Shown piece after piece: positions 8,564-17,136 of a stretch of 64,000 nt of DNA. The DNA is from an uncultured Pelagibacteraceae bacterium. Its GTDB lineage: Bacteria > Pseudomonadota > Alphaproteobacteria > Pelagibacterales > Pelagibacteraceae. The stretch covers positions 124,001-188,000 of the forward strand of contig CACPQM010000001.1 of the NCBI GenBank assembly GCA_902636075.1, in the 5' to 3' direction. A program made the translations under genes and the position numbers. Below the pieces are notes generated by a model, which was given only the letters and a program-made list of their open reading frames with translations, was not told where the DNA came from and did not search any database. Numbering within the stretch: the first letter of the stretch is position 1; the number at the start of each line of letters is the position of its first letter.

Positions 8564-9595
8564 ATGTCTGAACCAGTAATTAAATGCCAATCTGTTTATA
8601 AAATCTTTGGAGCAAACGCTGAAAGTATGCTTAAAGAAGCAAATGGTAATGTTGATGCAAAAACATTTCAAGAAAATGGATGTATTGTAGGAGTTAACAA
8701 TGCCTCTTTTGAGGTATCTAAAGGTGAAATGTTAGTTGTAATGGGCTTATCAGGTTCAGGTAAGTCAACATTGTTAAGGTGTATTTCTAGATTAACGGAC
8801 GCAACTGGTGGAAAAATTTTTATTGAAGGTCAAGATTTGCTTAATTTAAATAACAAGGAACTTATTGATTTAAGAAGAAATAAAATGGGAATGGTTTTTC
8901 AAAGTTTTGCGCTACTTCCACATAAAACAGTTTTAGAAAATATTGCTTTTCCTCTTCAAATTAAGGGTATTAAAACTGAAGATAGCATTAATAAAGCAAT
9001 GGATATGGTCAAACTTGTTGGTCTCGATGGAAGAGAAAATTATTTTCCAAGAGAGTTATCTGGAGGACAACAACAAAGGGTAGGAATTGCAAGATCATTG
9101 GCAGTTGAGCCAGATATATGGTTCTTAGACGAACCTTTCTCTGCATTAGATCCTCTTATAAGGAAAGAAATGCAAGATGAATTTTTAAGACTTCAAGAAA
9201 AATTACAAAAAACTATTATGTTTATTACTCATGATTTTGATGAAGCCTTAAAACTTGCTGATCGAATTGCAATTATGAAAGATGGAATAATTGAGCAATT
9301 AGATACACCTGCTAACATTGTTTTAAATCCAGCTACAGAATATGTAAGAAAATTTACAGAAGAAGTTCCAAGGGAAAAAGTTTTATTAATTAAAGATGTA
9401 ATGGATGAAATAACCTCTGATAACATGGGTGATATAAAAGTTTCAAAAGACGAGATTATTGAAAATGTTGCTGAAAAAATATTAACTCAAGAAAAAACAG
9501 CAGCTGTTACAGATGGCAAAAATAATATCGTAGGTTCAATTAATCCTGCAAAAATTATTAATACAGTTTTTGGGGGAAGAAAAAATAATCATTAA
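8564..9595 (+). CDS. Betaine/TMAO ABC transporter ATP-binding protein (ProV/OpuAA type)
   Basis: 343 residues. Walker A GLSGSGKST, signature LSGGQQQRVGIARSL, Walker B DIWFLDEPFSALD and the switch histidine in ITHDFDEA are all present. The N-terminal 60 residues and the C-terminal extension of about 70 residues (CBS-like remnant after VPREKVLL) are typical of ProV/OpuAA rather than simpler ATPases. It powers uptake through the permease whose gene starts 3 bp downstream. The most likely binding protein is the TmoX-like one at 6.1 kb. It may also serve the ProX/ProW system at 41 kb, which has no ATPase gene of its own here. Confidence 0.92.
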   Translation: MSEPVIKCQSVYKIFGANAESMLKEANGNVDAKTFQENGCIVGVNNASFEVSKGEMLVVMGLSGSGKSTLLRCISRLTDATGGKIFIEGQDLLNLNNKELIDLRRNKMGMVFQSFALLPHKTVLENIAFPLQIKGIKTEDSINKAMDMVKLVGLDGRENYFPRELSGGQQQRVGIARSLAVEPDIWFLDEPFSALDPLIRKEMQDEFLRLQEKLQKTIMFITHDFDEALKLADRIAIMKDGIIEQLDTPANIVLNPATEYVRKFTEEVPREKVLLIKDVMDEITSDNMGDIKVSKDEIIENVAEKILTQEKTAAVTDGKNNIVGSINPAKIINTVFGGRKNNH

Positions 9596-9598
9596 ATT

Positions 9599-11752
9599 AT
9601 GGAATTACTTAAAAAATATCCTAAATTATTTCAATGGTTATTCTTATTAGCTGTATTTTTTGCACTATGCTTCGCAATTGATGTTCCTGAAACTTACAAA
9701 TTTATTAGAGGACAAGCTGAATTTGTAAAAGATCCTAATCAGAGTGCCTTCGTATTTCTGGGTAAAGAGGTTAGATATTACGCTTTTGACGTTTTCTGGA
9801 GATTACCTCCGTTGCTTGGATGGCTTCCAATTTGGATAAATGACTCATTATTCTTTTTAATGAATGATTGGATGCCAATGGAATTTTGGAATGAAGATAC
9901 GCAGGAATATAAAACACGACCTTTAGTTTTACAAATAACTAGAAACCTAACCGCATTTATGACTTTTCTAATAGAATTAATTAGAGAGATTTTATTAGGC
10001 GGTCTTGAAACAATTGTTGCTTTTACTAGTTGGGATTGGATTGATGCTAATCCCTGGGCAGAATTGCCAGGCTTACCTTGGACTATTGTAGCAGCAGGAT
10101 CAGCGATACTTGCTTATAAGTTAGGAGGCAAAGGATTGGCCTTATATGCACTTTTATCAATGACTTACATTTCAATATTTGGACAATGGAAACCGTCTAT
10201 GCAAACACTGTCTTTTATATTAGTTGCAGCACCTCTGTCATTTATTTTTGGTTTAGGTTTGGGTGTTGCGGCATACAAAAGTAAAAGAGTAGAAAAAGCT
10301 TTATATCCAATACTATTAGTTATGCAGACGATGCCCCAGTATGCGGTATTAGTTCCTGCACTAGTTCTTTTTGGGGTAGGAGACCATGCTGCAGTAATTA
10401 TAACAATGATTGTTGCTGTGCCACCAATGATACTATTAACTTTATTAGGTTTAAGGGCTGTTCCCCCAGAGGTAATTGAAGCTGGTAGAATGAGTGGATG
10501 TAGCAACTGGCAACTAATGTCAAAAGTATTAATTCCAACAGCGAGAAGAGATATTTTAATAGGAGTTAACCAAGTTATAATGGTGTGTTTTTCTATGGCA
10601 GTTATCTCTGCATTTATAGGAGCAAAAGGTTTAGGTTTTAATTTATTATTAGCTCTAAATCAGTTGAATATTGGATTAGCATTAGAGGCAGGTCTTTGTA
10701 TTAGTTTGATTGCAATTTTATTAGATAAGATGTCTTTAGCTTGGGCAAATAAACAGGTTGATTATTTTGGTAATTTAAATTTTTTTCAACGAAATAAAAA
10801 TTCATTATTCTTTGGAGTTATAGTAATAGTAGGTATTCTATTAGCTTACTTTGGATCAATTTATTTTAAAGATGGATATAATTATTTATTTGAAGTTCCG
10901 CATAATAAAGGAATATCAACAGCAGACTTTTGGAATAAAGGTGTTGACTGGATATTTGATACTTTCTTTGTATATATAAAAGCATTTAACACTTGGCTAA
11001 TTGTTGATGTACTCCAACCGATGAGAGCTTTATATTTGAGAATGCCAGCCGTAGCCACATTAGTTCTAGTCGTTGGAGCTGGATATTTAATTGGTGGAGT
11101 TAGATCTGCTTTAGTTGTTTGTGGTTTAACTTTATTTATAGCTCTAAGCCCATGGTGGGATAGAGCTTTAGTAACTACATACATGGCTACATTTGGTGTA
11201 CTAGTATCTTGCACAATTGGATTTACTGTTGGAACTTTATGTTTTCAAAATAAACATTCAACAAACTTTATGTTAAATGTTTGTGATATATTTCAAACTT
11301 TTCCATCTTTTGTATATTTAATTCCTGTGATGATGCTTTTTGGAATTACAGATACTTCAGTTTTAATTGCTGTAATAGTTTATGCTACGATACCAGCAAC
11401 AAGATACACAATTGAGGGTCTTAGAAGTGTTCCAGCTGGACTACATGATGCTGCAACGATGTCAGGCGTCACAAAGTTTCAAAGACTATTTAAAATAGAA
11501 TTTCCATTAGCATTTCCACACATGATGTTGGGGCTTAATCAAACAATAGTTTTTGCATTATTTATGGTGATTATTGGTGCCTTTATTGGAACTGAAGATT
11601 TAGGTCAGTACATTCTAAAAGCTCTATCAGATAAAAAAGGGGCAGGTATTGGATTAACACTCGGAATTTGTGTTGCATTTATTGGACTAATTTTTGACAA
11701 CTTAATTAGAACTTGGGTAGGACAGAGAAAAAAACATCTAGGTATAGACTAA
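9599..11752 (+). CDS. Betaine/TMAO ABC transporter permease, duplicated ProW-type domains
   Basis: 717 residues, about twice a normal ProW. Two binding-protein-dependent permease domains are fused. The first (about 190-390) has the EAA-type loop EAGRMSGCSNWQLMSKVLIP and the second (about 530-710) has DAATMSGVTKFQRLFKIEFP. A large N-terminal section with two or more membrane segments precedes them, and there is a roughly 140-residue linker with an extra-membrane part around YFKDGYNYLFEVPHNKG. A single polypeptide therefore supplies both halves of the channel. It is adjacent to its ATPase. TMAO or betaine import is inferred from context. Confidence 0.9.
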   Translation: MELLKKYPKLFQWLFLLAVFFALCFAIDVPETYKFIRGQAEFVKDPNQSAFVFLGKEVRYYAFDVFWRLPPLLGWLPIWINDSLFFLMNDWMPMEFWNEDTQEYKTRPLVLQITRNLTAFMTFLIELIREILLGGLETIVAFTSWDWIDANPWAELPGLPWTIVAAGSAILAYKLGGKGLALYALLSMTYISIFGQWKPSMQTLSFILVAAPLSFIFGLGLGVAAYKSKRVEKALYPILLVMQTMPQYAVLVPALVLFGVGDHAAVIITMIVAVPPMILLTLLGLRAVPPEVIEAGRMSGCSNWQLMSKVLIPTARRDILIGVNQVIMVCFSMAVISAFIGAKGLGFNLLLALNQLNIGLALEAGLCISLIAILLDKMSLAWANKQVDYFGNLNFFQRNKNSLFFGVIVIVGILLAYFGSIYFKDGYNYLFEVPHNKGISTADFWNKGVDWIFDTFFVYIKAFNTWLIVDVLQPMRALYLRMPAVATLVLVVGAGYLIGGVRSALVVCGLTLFIALSPWWDRALVTTYMATFGVLVSCTIGFTVGTLCFQNKHSTNFMLNVCDIFQTFPSFVYLIPVMMLFGITDTSVLIAVIVYATIPATRYTIEGLRSVPAGLHDAATMSGVTKFQRLFKIEFPLAFPHMMLGLNQTIVFALFMVIIGAFIGTEDLGQYILKALSDKKGAGIGLTLGICVAFIGLIFDNLIRTWVGQRKKHLGID

Positions 11753-11756
11753 AATT

Positions 11757-13235
11757 GTGAAAAAATTTCTTGTTGCTATCGACCAAGGTACAACATCGTC
11801 TAGAGCAATTCTCTTTGATTTAGATGGCAATATAAAATTTACATCTCAGTTTGAATTTAAACAATACTTTCCAAAAAATGGGTGGGTAGAGCATAATCCA
11901 AATGAAATTTGGTTAACAACTCTTAAAGCTTTAAAAAAAGTAATTAAAAAAGCATCTCTACTAAAAGGACAAATATTAAGTATTGGAATAACCAACCAGA
12001 GAGAGACAACTATTCTATGGAACAAGAAAACGGGTAAACCAGTATACAATGCAATTGTTTGGCAAGATAGAAGAACTCATGAGTACTGTGAAAAGCTTAA
12101 GCAAAAAAAATATGAAAATATTTTTAGAAGAAAAACTGGTTTATTTATTGATCCATATTTTTCAGCTACTAAAATTAAATGGATCTTAGAAAACGTAAAA
12201 ATTTCGAAGAAACTTCAAAAATCAAATAATTTATTATTTGGCACTGTTGATACTTTCTTAATTTGGAAACTAACTAGCGGACAACATCATTTAACAGAGG
12301 CAACAAATGCAAGTAGAACAATGTTGTTTAATATAAATAATAACACTTGGGACAAAGAAATTTTGAAAAAGCTCAATATCTCAAAAAGTATTTTACCTGA
12401 CGTAAAAAATTCAGCGGATGATTTTGGAATAACAAATAAAAAAATAGTTGGATATGAAATTCCTATATCTGCAGTTTTAGGTGATCAACAAGCTGCAGCT
12501 GTAGGACAATCTTGTTTTAAAAAAGGCTCAATTAAAAGTACTTATGGCACAGGTGCTTTTGTAATAATGAATACTGGGTCAAAAAAAATTTTTTCAAAAA
12601 ATAAATTACTAACCACAATTTGTTACAGATTAAACGGAAAAAATACTTTTGCTCTTGAAGGTTCAATTTTTATCGCTGGAGCAGGTGTTCAATGGTTAAG
12701 AGATAAGTTAAAATTAATTAATAATGCTTATGACACAGAACAAATTGCTAAATCAAAAAAAAATAATGAAGGTGTCTATGTTGTGCCAGCTTTTAGTGGA
12801 CTGGGAGCTCCATACTGGAGACCTGACGCAAGAGGAGTTATAACTGGATTAACTAGAAATAGTGATTGGAAAACCTTAGTAAGAGCAGTTATAGAATCTG
12901 TGGCATACCAAAGCTATGATCTATTTAATGCCATGAGAAAAGATGGATTAAAACCAAATATAGTAAAAATTGACGGAGGCATGGTAGAAAACGACTGGTT
13001 TTCACAGTTTTTGGCAAATATTATTGATATTAAAACAGAAAGACCCAAAGTTTTGGAAACTACAGCACTTGGTGTTGCTTTATTTGCTGGATACCAAATA
13101 GGAATATTTAAATCATTGGATCAAATAAAGAGAAAATGGAAAAAAGATAGAACCTTTAAACCTAAACTAAGTTCGACAATGAGAAAAAAACTATTGAATG
13201 GGTGGAAGCTGTCAGTCGAGAAAACTTTATTGTAA
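11757..13235 (+). CDS. glpK: Glycerol kinase
   Basis: 492 residues, full length for GlpK. FGGY-kinase landmarks are AIDQGTTSSRAILFD at the N-terminus, ITNQRETTILW, AIVWQDRRT, the adenosine motif STYGTGAF and VVPAFSGLGAPYW. It phosphorylates glycerol to glycerol 3-phosphate in the cytoplasm. The start is GTG at 11757, 4 bp after the permease stop, so it appears co-transcribed with the TMAO/betaine ABC genes. No facilitator GlpF or GlpD is present, but a GpsA-like dehydrogenase lies 1.5 kb downstream. Glycerol could come from osmolytes cleaved by the GH63-like hydrolase at 19.6 kb; that link is an inference. Confidence 0.95.
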   Translation: MKKFLVAIDQGTTSSRAILFDLDGNIKFTSQFEFKQYFPKNGWVEHNPNEIWLTTLKALKKVIKKASLLKGQILSIGITNQRETTILWNKKTGKPVYNAIVWQDRRTHEYCEKLKQKKYENIFRRKTGLFIDPYFSATKIKWILENVKISKKLQKSNNLLFGTVDTFLIWKLTSGQHHLTEATNASRTMLFNINNNTWDKEILKKLNISKSILPDVKNSADDFGITNKKIVGYEIPISAVLGDQQAAAVGQSCFKKGSIKSTYGTGAFVIMNTGSKKIFSKNKLLTTICYRLNGKNTFALEGSIFIAGAGVQWLRDKLKLINNAYDTEQIAKSKKNNEGVYVVPAFSGLGAPYWRPDARGVITGLTRNSDWKTLVRAVIESVAYQSYDLFNAMRKDGLKPNIVKIDGGMVENDWFSQFLANIIDIKTERPKVLETTALGVALFAGYQIGIFKSLDQIKRKWKKDRTFKPKLSSTMRKKLLNGWKLSVEKTLL

Positions 13236-13241
13236 ATTCTA

Positions 13242-14570
13242 TTATTTTAAAAAAGTATCCATAGAGTCATCCATTGCAGATGACCAAGGTGTGTGATGAA
13301 CAGGAGCTATGGATCCAGTCACAGGTGATGAAAAAGATTTATTTCTGTAAGTTGAAATATCATCCATTTTATGATGTTCCCAATCTTTGAAATGTTTTCT
13401 TATTAATTCAAAATCAATTTTTGGGTAATCAGACATATCATGAAGCTCTTTAGTATACTCAGTTTGAAAATCGATCATTTGATCTGGATTTTCTAATTTT
13501 TCTTCCATAGAAACCCATTTAGAAATATCTTTTTCTATTTCACTATCATTTGGAATTTTAATTTTATTCATTATCACATCTCTTGCGAACCATGCTTGGC
13601 AATCAAACATATTAAAAGTATGAAATTGATCCTGCATGCCCAGGTACATTAGCTTGTGATTATCTTGCCAAACTACTCCTTTATATAATTTTGGTGGATA
13701 TAATCGGTTGTGAGTTTTGAGACTTAGTTTTTCGTTCAAAAATGGAAAATGATGCAGGTAGCCAGTGCATAATATAATTACATCTGCTTCTTGCTCTGTA
13801 CCATCTTTAAAAATTGCTTTGTTACCGTCTAATCTATCTAGATAGTAGACTTCTTTCATACCAGCAGGCCATTTAAAACCCATTGGATTATGTCTATAAC
13901 CTATGGTTACACTTTTAGCTCCATATTTATTACATTGTAGAGCAACATCTTCAGCTGAATAACTGCTTCCAAGCACTATCACATTTTTATCTCTAAATTC
14001 TTCAGCATCTCTGAAATCATGAGAATGCATTATTCTTCCTGGAAAAGAACTCATACCCTTGTATTCAGGAATAAATGGCACTGAAAAATGTCCAGTTGAA
14101 ACAATTACATAATCAAACTTGTCAGACAAAATTTTATTGTTAGTTTTATCTTGATAAATAACTTCAAATTTATCTGAATTATAATTTACACTCTTTACAC
14201 TCGTGCTAAATTTAATTTTGCCTTTAATGTTTCCTTTACTTACTCTTCCAATAATATAATTATATAATACTTCTCTAGGTGGAAAAGATGGAATAGGTTT
14301 TCCAAAATGCTCGTCAAAAGAATAATCTGCAAATTCCAAACATTCTTTTGGTCCATTTGACCATAAATATCTATACATACTGTTGGGTACTGGATCACCA
14401 TATTGATCTGAACCAGTTCTCCAACTGTAGTTCCATAGTCCTCCCCAATCATCTTGTTTTTCAAAACATACGATTTCTGGAACCTTTTCTCCCTTTTGCT
14501 CAGCATGTTCGAAGGCTCTTAACATTGATAAACCACAAGGCCCTGCACCAATTATTGCTATTTTATTCAT
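13242..14570 (-). CDS. tmm: Trimethylamine monooxygenase Tmm (bacterial FMO)
   Basis: 442 residues, closely resembling characterised marine Tmm proteins. It uses NADPH and oxygen to convert trimethylamine to TMAO. The FAD site is IAIIGAGPCGLS at the N-terminus. The FMO signature is FPGRIMHSHDFRD, the NADPH site is VIVLGSSYSAEDVA, and LCTGYLHHFPF is the ATGY-like motif linking the two sites. It is convergent with glpK (6 bp apart) and divergent from the gpsA-like gene, so it is monocistronic. Together with tdm and the importer it makes a TMA to TMAO to DMA route. Strong call. Confidence 0.95.
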   Translation of the reverse strand: MNKIAIIGAGPCGLSMLRAFEHAEQKGEKVPEIVCFEKQDDWGGLWNYSWRTGSDQYGDPVPNSMYRYLWSNGPKECLEFADYSFDEHFGKPIPSFPPREVLYNYIIGRVSKGNIKGKIKFSTSVKSVNYNSDKFEVIYQDKTNNKILSDKFDYVIVSTGHFSVPFIPEYKGMSSFPGRIMHSHDFRDAEEFRDKNVIVLGSSYSAEDVALQCNKYGAKSVTIGYRHNPMGFKWPAGMKEVYYLDRLDGNKAIFKDGTEQEADVIILCTGYLHHFPFLNEKLSLKTHNRLYPPKLYKGVVWQDNHKLMYLGMQDQFHTFNMFDCQAWFARDVIMNKIKIPNDSEIEKDISKWVSMEEKLENPDQMIDFQTEYTKELHDMSDYPKIDFELIRKHFKDWEHHKMDDISTYRNKSFSSPVTGSIAPVHHTPWSSAMDDSMDTFLK

Positions 14571-14685
14571 ATAAACCGTATAATTTTAAAAATTTATCTT
14601 ATTAAACAAATCAAAAAAAATAAAACTATTTTTTCTTTAAATTTACTTGTTATTAATAAATAGTTTATTTTTAGTGAATTTATTT

Positions 14686-15642
14686 ATGAAAAAAATTCTA
14701 ATTATTGGAGGCGGAGCTATGGGGTCAGCGTTCTCTGTTCCATGTATAGATAATAATAATAAAGTATTTATTACAGAACCATATAGCCAAAGATTTATTA
14801 AAAATTTATCATCAAAAAATATATTTCATTCAGGTTTAAAAATTAATCTTTCAAAAAAATTAATATTTAAAAAATATGCCAAGGAATTATTTTTTGAAAA
14901 ATATGATCTTATTGTTATTGCATTAAGTTTATCAGGTATTAATTTTGTTAGTAAAGAATTAAAAAAGTATAAAGTAAAATCTCCAGTTTTAGTTCTTACA
15001 AAAGGTCTCAAATATGAAAAGAAAAATAAAAAAATTACAACTATTTCGCAAACTCTTTTAAAAAATATTCCTAAATTAAATGTATCAGTTTTGAAGGGAC
15101 CTTGTTTAGCTAAAGAATTGGCAAGAAAAAATCAAACGAGTGTAATTATAGCTAACAAAAACATTAAAATTGCAAAATTGTTAGGTAAAATGATTTCAAC
15201 TAAATATTATTTAATAGAATACTCTAAAGATGTAATTGGTGTTGAAATATGTTCAGCAATAAAAAATATTTATTCTATGATAATTGGCTCTGGTTTAAGT
15301 TTGAATAAATCTTCAAGTCTATTTCAAAAATCACTATTAGAAATGAAATACATAACTAGACAGTTAAAAGGAAAAGAAGAAACAGTTTTAAGTCTAGCAG
15401 GAGTTGGAGACCTGTATGTAAGCGCTGCAGGTGGAAGAAATAGCAAAATGGGAAACTATTTAGGACAAGGTTTTACTTTCAAAAGTGCCAAAAAAAAGTT
15501 TATGGCAAATGATACAGTAGAAGGCGAACAACTTGTGAGAGAAATCGCGCCATTTATTTTAAAAAAATTTAATTCAAAAAAAATTCCTTTGATGTTTAGA
15601 ATGATTAGAGCAATTCTAAAAAATAAAAAATTTTCGATTTAA
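14686..15642 (+). CDS. gpsA: NAD(P)-dependent glycerol-3-phosphate dehydrogenase, GpsA-like
   Basis: 318 residues from the ATG at 14686. The ORF track begins at an upstream TTG, but MKKILIIGGGAMGSAF is the natural Rossmann start. Other landmarks are VLTKGLKYE, LKGPCLAKELA (usual GPSFAKE), the catalytic lysine region CSAIKNIYSMIIGSGL, and LAGVGDLYVS with RNSKMGNYLG. It interconverts dihydroxyacetone phosphate and glycerol 3-phosphate. The sequence is divergent for GpsA and may be a second copy. Its place between glycerol kinase and a sugar ABC operon suggests a catabolic direction, feeding G3P to DHAP; this is inferred. Confidence 0.8.
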   Translation: MKKILIIGGGAMGSAFSVPCIDNNNKVFITEPYSQRFIKNLSSKNIFHSGLKINLSKKLIFKKYAKELFFEKYDLIVIALSLSGINFVSKELKKYKVKSPVLVLTKGLKYEKKNKKITTISQTLLKNIPKLNVSVLKGPCLAKELARKNQTSVIIANKNIKIAKLLGKMISTKYYLIEYSKDVIGVEICSAIKNIYSMIIGSGLSLNKSSSLFQKSLLEMKYITRQLKGKEETVLSLAGVGDLYVSAAGGRNSKMGNYLGQGFTFKSAKKKFMANDTVEGEQLVREIAPFILKKFNSKKIPLMFRMIRAILKNKKFSI

Positions 15643-15753
15643 AAAATATTATATTTATTGACTTTTTGATTAGGGGAGACTTTTTTAACTTATTGTCATT
15701 CATTTCTCTCGCTGATACATTTAATTTATTAATCAACGAAAAGAGGGGAATCA

Positions 15754-17082
15754 ATGATTAAAAAAACAATAATAACCGTCTGTACGCTTATATTTTTAAT
15801 TTCAAATATTAGTTACGCAGACATCACTTTTTGGACTACAGAAGTTCAGCCAGCTAGAATGGCTAAACAAGAGGCAATGGCTAAAGATTTTGAAGCTAAA
15901 ACTGGCATCAAAGTTGAAGTTATTCCTGTAGAAGAAAAAGATTTAGGAACAAGAGCAACTGCAGCAGCTGCAGCTGGTGATCTACCTGATGTAATCTATC
16001 ATACATTACAGTATGTACTACCTTGGGCAGAAGCTGGAATATTAGATGTAGATGCTAATAATGCAGTTGTTAAAGAACTTGGCAAAAAAACTTTTGCGCC
16101 AGGCGCTTTAAATATGGCTAAAAAAGGATCAAAAATAGCCGCTGTACCAGTTGATGGTTGGACGCAAATGGTCGTTTATAGAAAAGACTTATTTGAAAAA
16201 GCAGGTCTTGCACCACCAACAAGCTATGAAAATATTACTAAAGCCGTTGAAGCACTTTCTGGTGATGGAATGTTTGGATTTGTTGCAGCAACAAAAACTG
16301 ACGAAAACTTTATGAGTCAGGTTTTAGAACATGTTCTTTTAGCAAATGGAGTAAATGTTGTTAAAAAAGGCGCAATAAGAAAACAAGGCAAAAAGTTAAA
16401 AGCTTCTTTAGAGTTTTATAAAGTTATTGCAAATGCAAGTCCTCCAGGAGAATTATACTGGAAGCAATCAAGAGAATTGTATTTTGCTGGAAAAACTCCA
16501 ATGATAATTTGGTCTCCATTTATTATGGATGAATTAGCTGGTTTAAGAGACTCAGCGCCGCCAACAATAAATAGTGATCCAACATCTGGGGAGTTAGCTT
16601 CAAAAACTGGCTTTATCACGAACCTAAAAGGTCCTAACAATAATAAAGGGGCTGCATGGGCTGATGTCAGATATTTTGGAATAACTGCTGATGCTGATAC
16701 AGAAGAAGCAAGTGCTTTTATCAAATACTCAATGGATGAAGGTTATACAAAAACTCTTTCAATCGCACCAGAAGGTAAGTTTCCTGTAAGAAGAGGAAAT
16801 GCAAGCGACCCTGAGGCATTTACAAAAGCATGGAGTAAACTACCTGTTGGAGTTGATAGAAAAGCTCCTTTATCAGACTTATATTCAGAGGATGTTATAA
16901 ATAATATCGTTGCTGGATTAGATAAGGCTCAAAGATGGGGTGTAAAAGAAGGTGAACTTTCTAGAGCTTCTAAAATTATTAATAACAAGTTTATTAATAG
17001 AATAACTAGACTTTATGTTGATGGACAGATTGATATTGATCAAGCAGTAGACATGATCAATCAAAAACTCTCTCAATTTTAA
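15754..17082 (+). CDS. Sugar-type ABC transporter substrate-binding protein (UgpB/MalE family)
   Basis: 442 residues with a signal peptide (MIKKTIITVCTLIFLISNISYAD). It is a family 1 solute-binding protein: DITFWTTEVQP and FEAKTGIKVEVIPVEEKD near the N-terminus, AAGDLPDVIYHTLQYVLPWAEAG in the middle, and a C-terminal helix bundle. A good ribosome binding site (AAGAGGGG) precedes the ATG. It is the first gene of an importer operon with two permeases and a GH63-like hydrolase. A perfect hairpin follows its stop. The ligand is probably a glycoside or polyol osmolyte, judged only from the hydrolase and glycerol kinase nearby. Confidence 0.88.
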   Translation: MIKKTIITVCTLIFLISNISYADITFWTTEVQPARMAKQEAMAKDFEAKTGIKVEVIPVEEKDLGTRATAAAAAGDLPDVIYHTLQYVLPWAEAGILDVDANNAVVKELGKKTFAPGALNMAKKGSKIAAVPVDGWTQMVVYRKDLFEKAGLAPPTSYENITKAVEALSGDGMFGFVAATKTDENFMSQVLEHVLLANGVNVVKKGAIRKQGKKLKASLEFYKVIANASPPGELYWKQSRELYFAGKTPMIIWSPFIMDELAGLRDSAPPTINSDPTSGELASKTGFITNLKGPNNNKGAAWADVRYFGITADADTEEASAFIKYSMDEGYTKTLSIAPEGKFPVRRGNASDPEAFTKAWSKLPVGVDRKAPLSDLYSEDVINNIVAGLDKAQRWGVKEGELSRASKIINNKFINRITRLYVDGQIDIDQAVDMINQKLSQF

Positions 17083-17100
17083 TCTAATAATTTTAATTTA

Positions 17101-17136
17101 AATAAAAGCGGATAATATGTATTATCCGCTTTTATT
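17101..17136 (+). other. Perfect 17-bp inverted repeat between binding-protein and permease genes
   Basis: AATAAAAGCGGATAATA (17101-17117) and TATTATCCGCTTTTATT (17120-17136) are exact reverse complements with only TG between them, so the hairpin loop is four or more bases. The right arm ends exactly at the permease ATG (17137), leaving no free Shine-Dalgarno. It could be a partial terminator (right arm ends CTTTTATT), a 3-prime-end stabiliser for the binding-protein mRNA, or a block on permease translation. Each would give more binding protein than permease. Confidence 0.85.

Noticed and set aside
15658-15686. Promoter TTGACT before the sugar-binding protein gene.
   Set aside because: No acceptable -10 hexamer lies 16-18 bp downstream, so it was left out.
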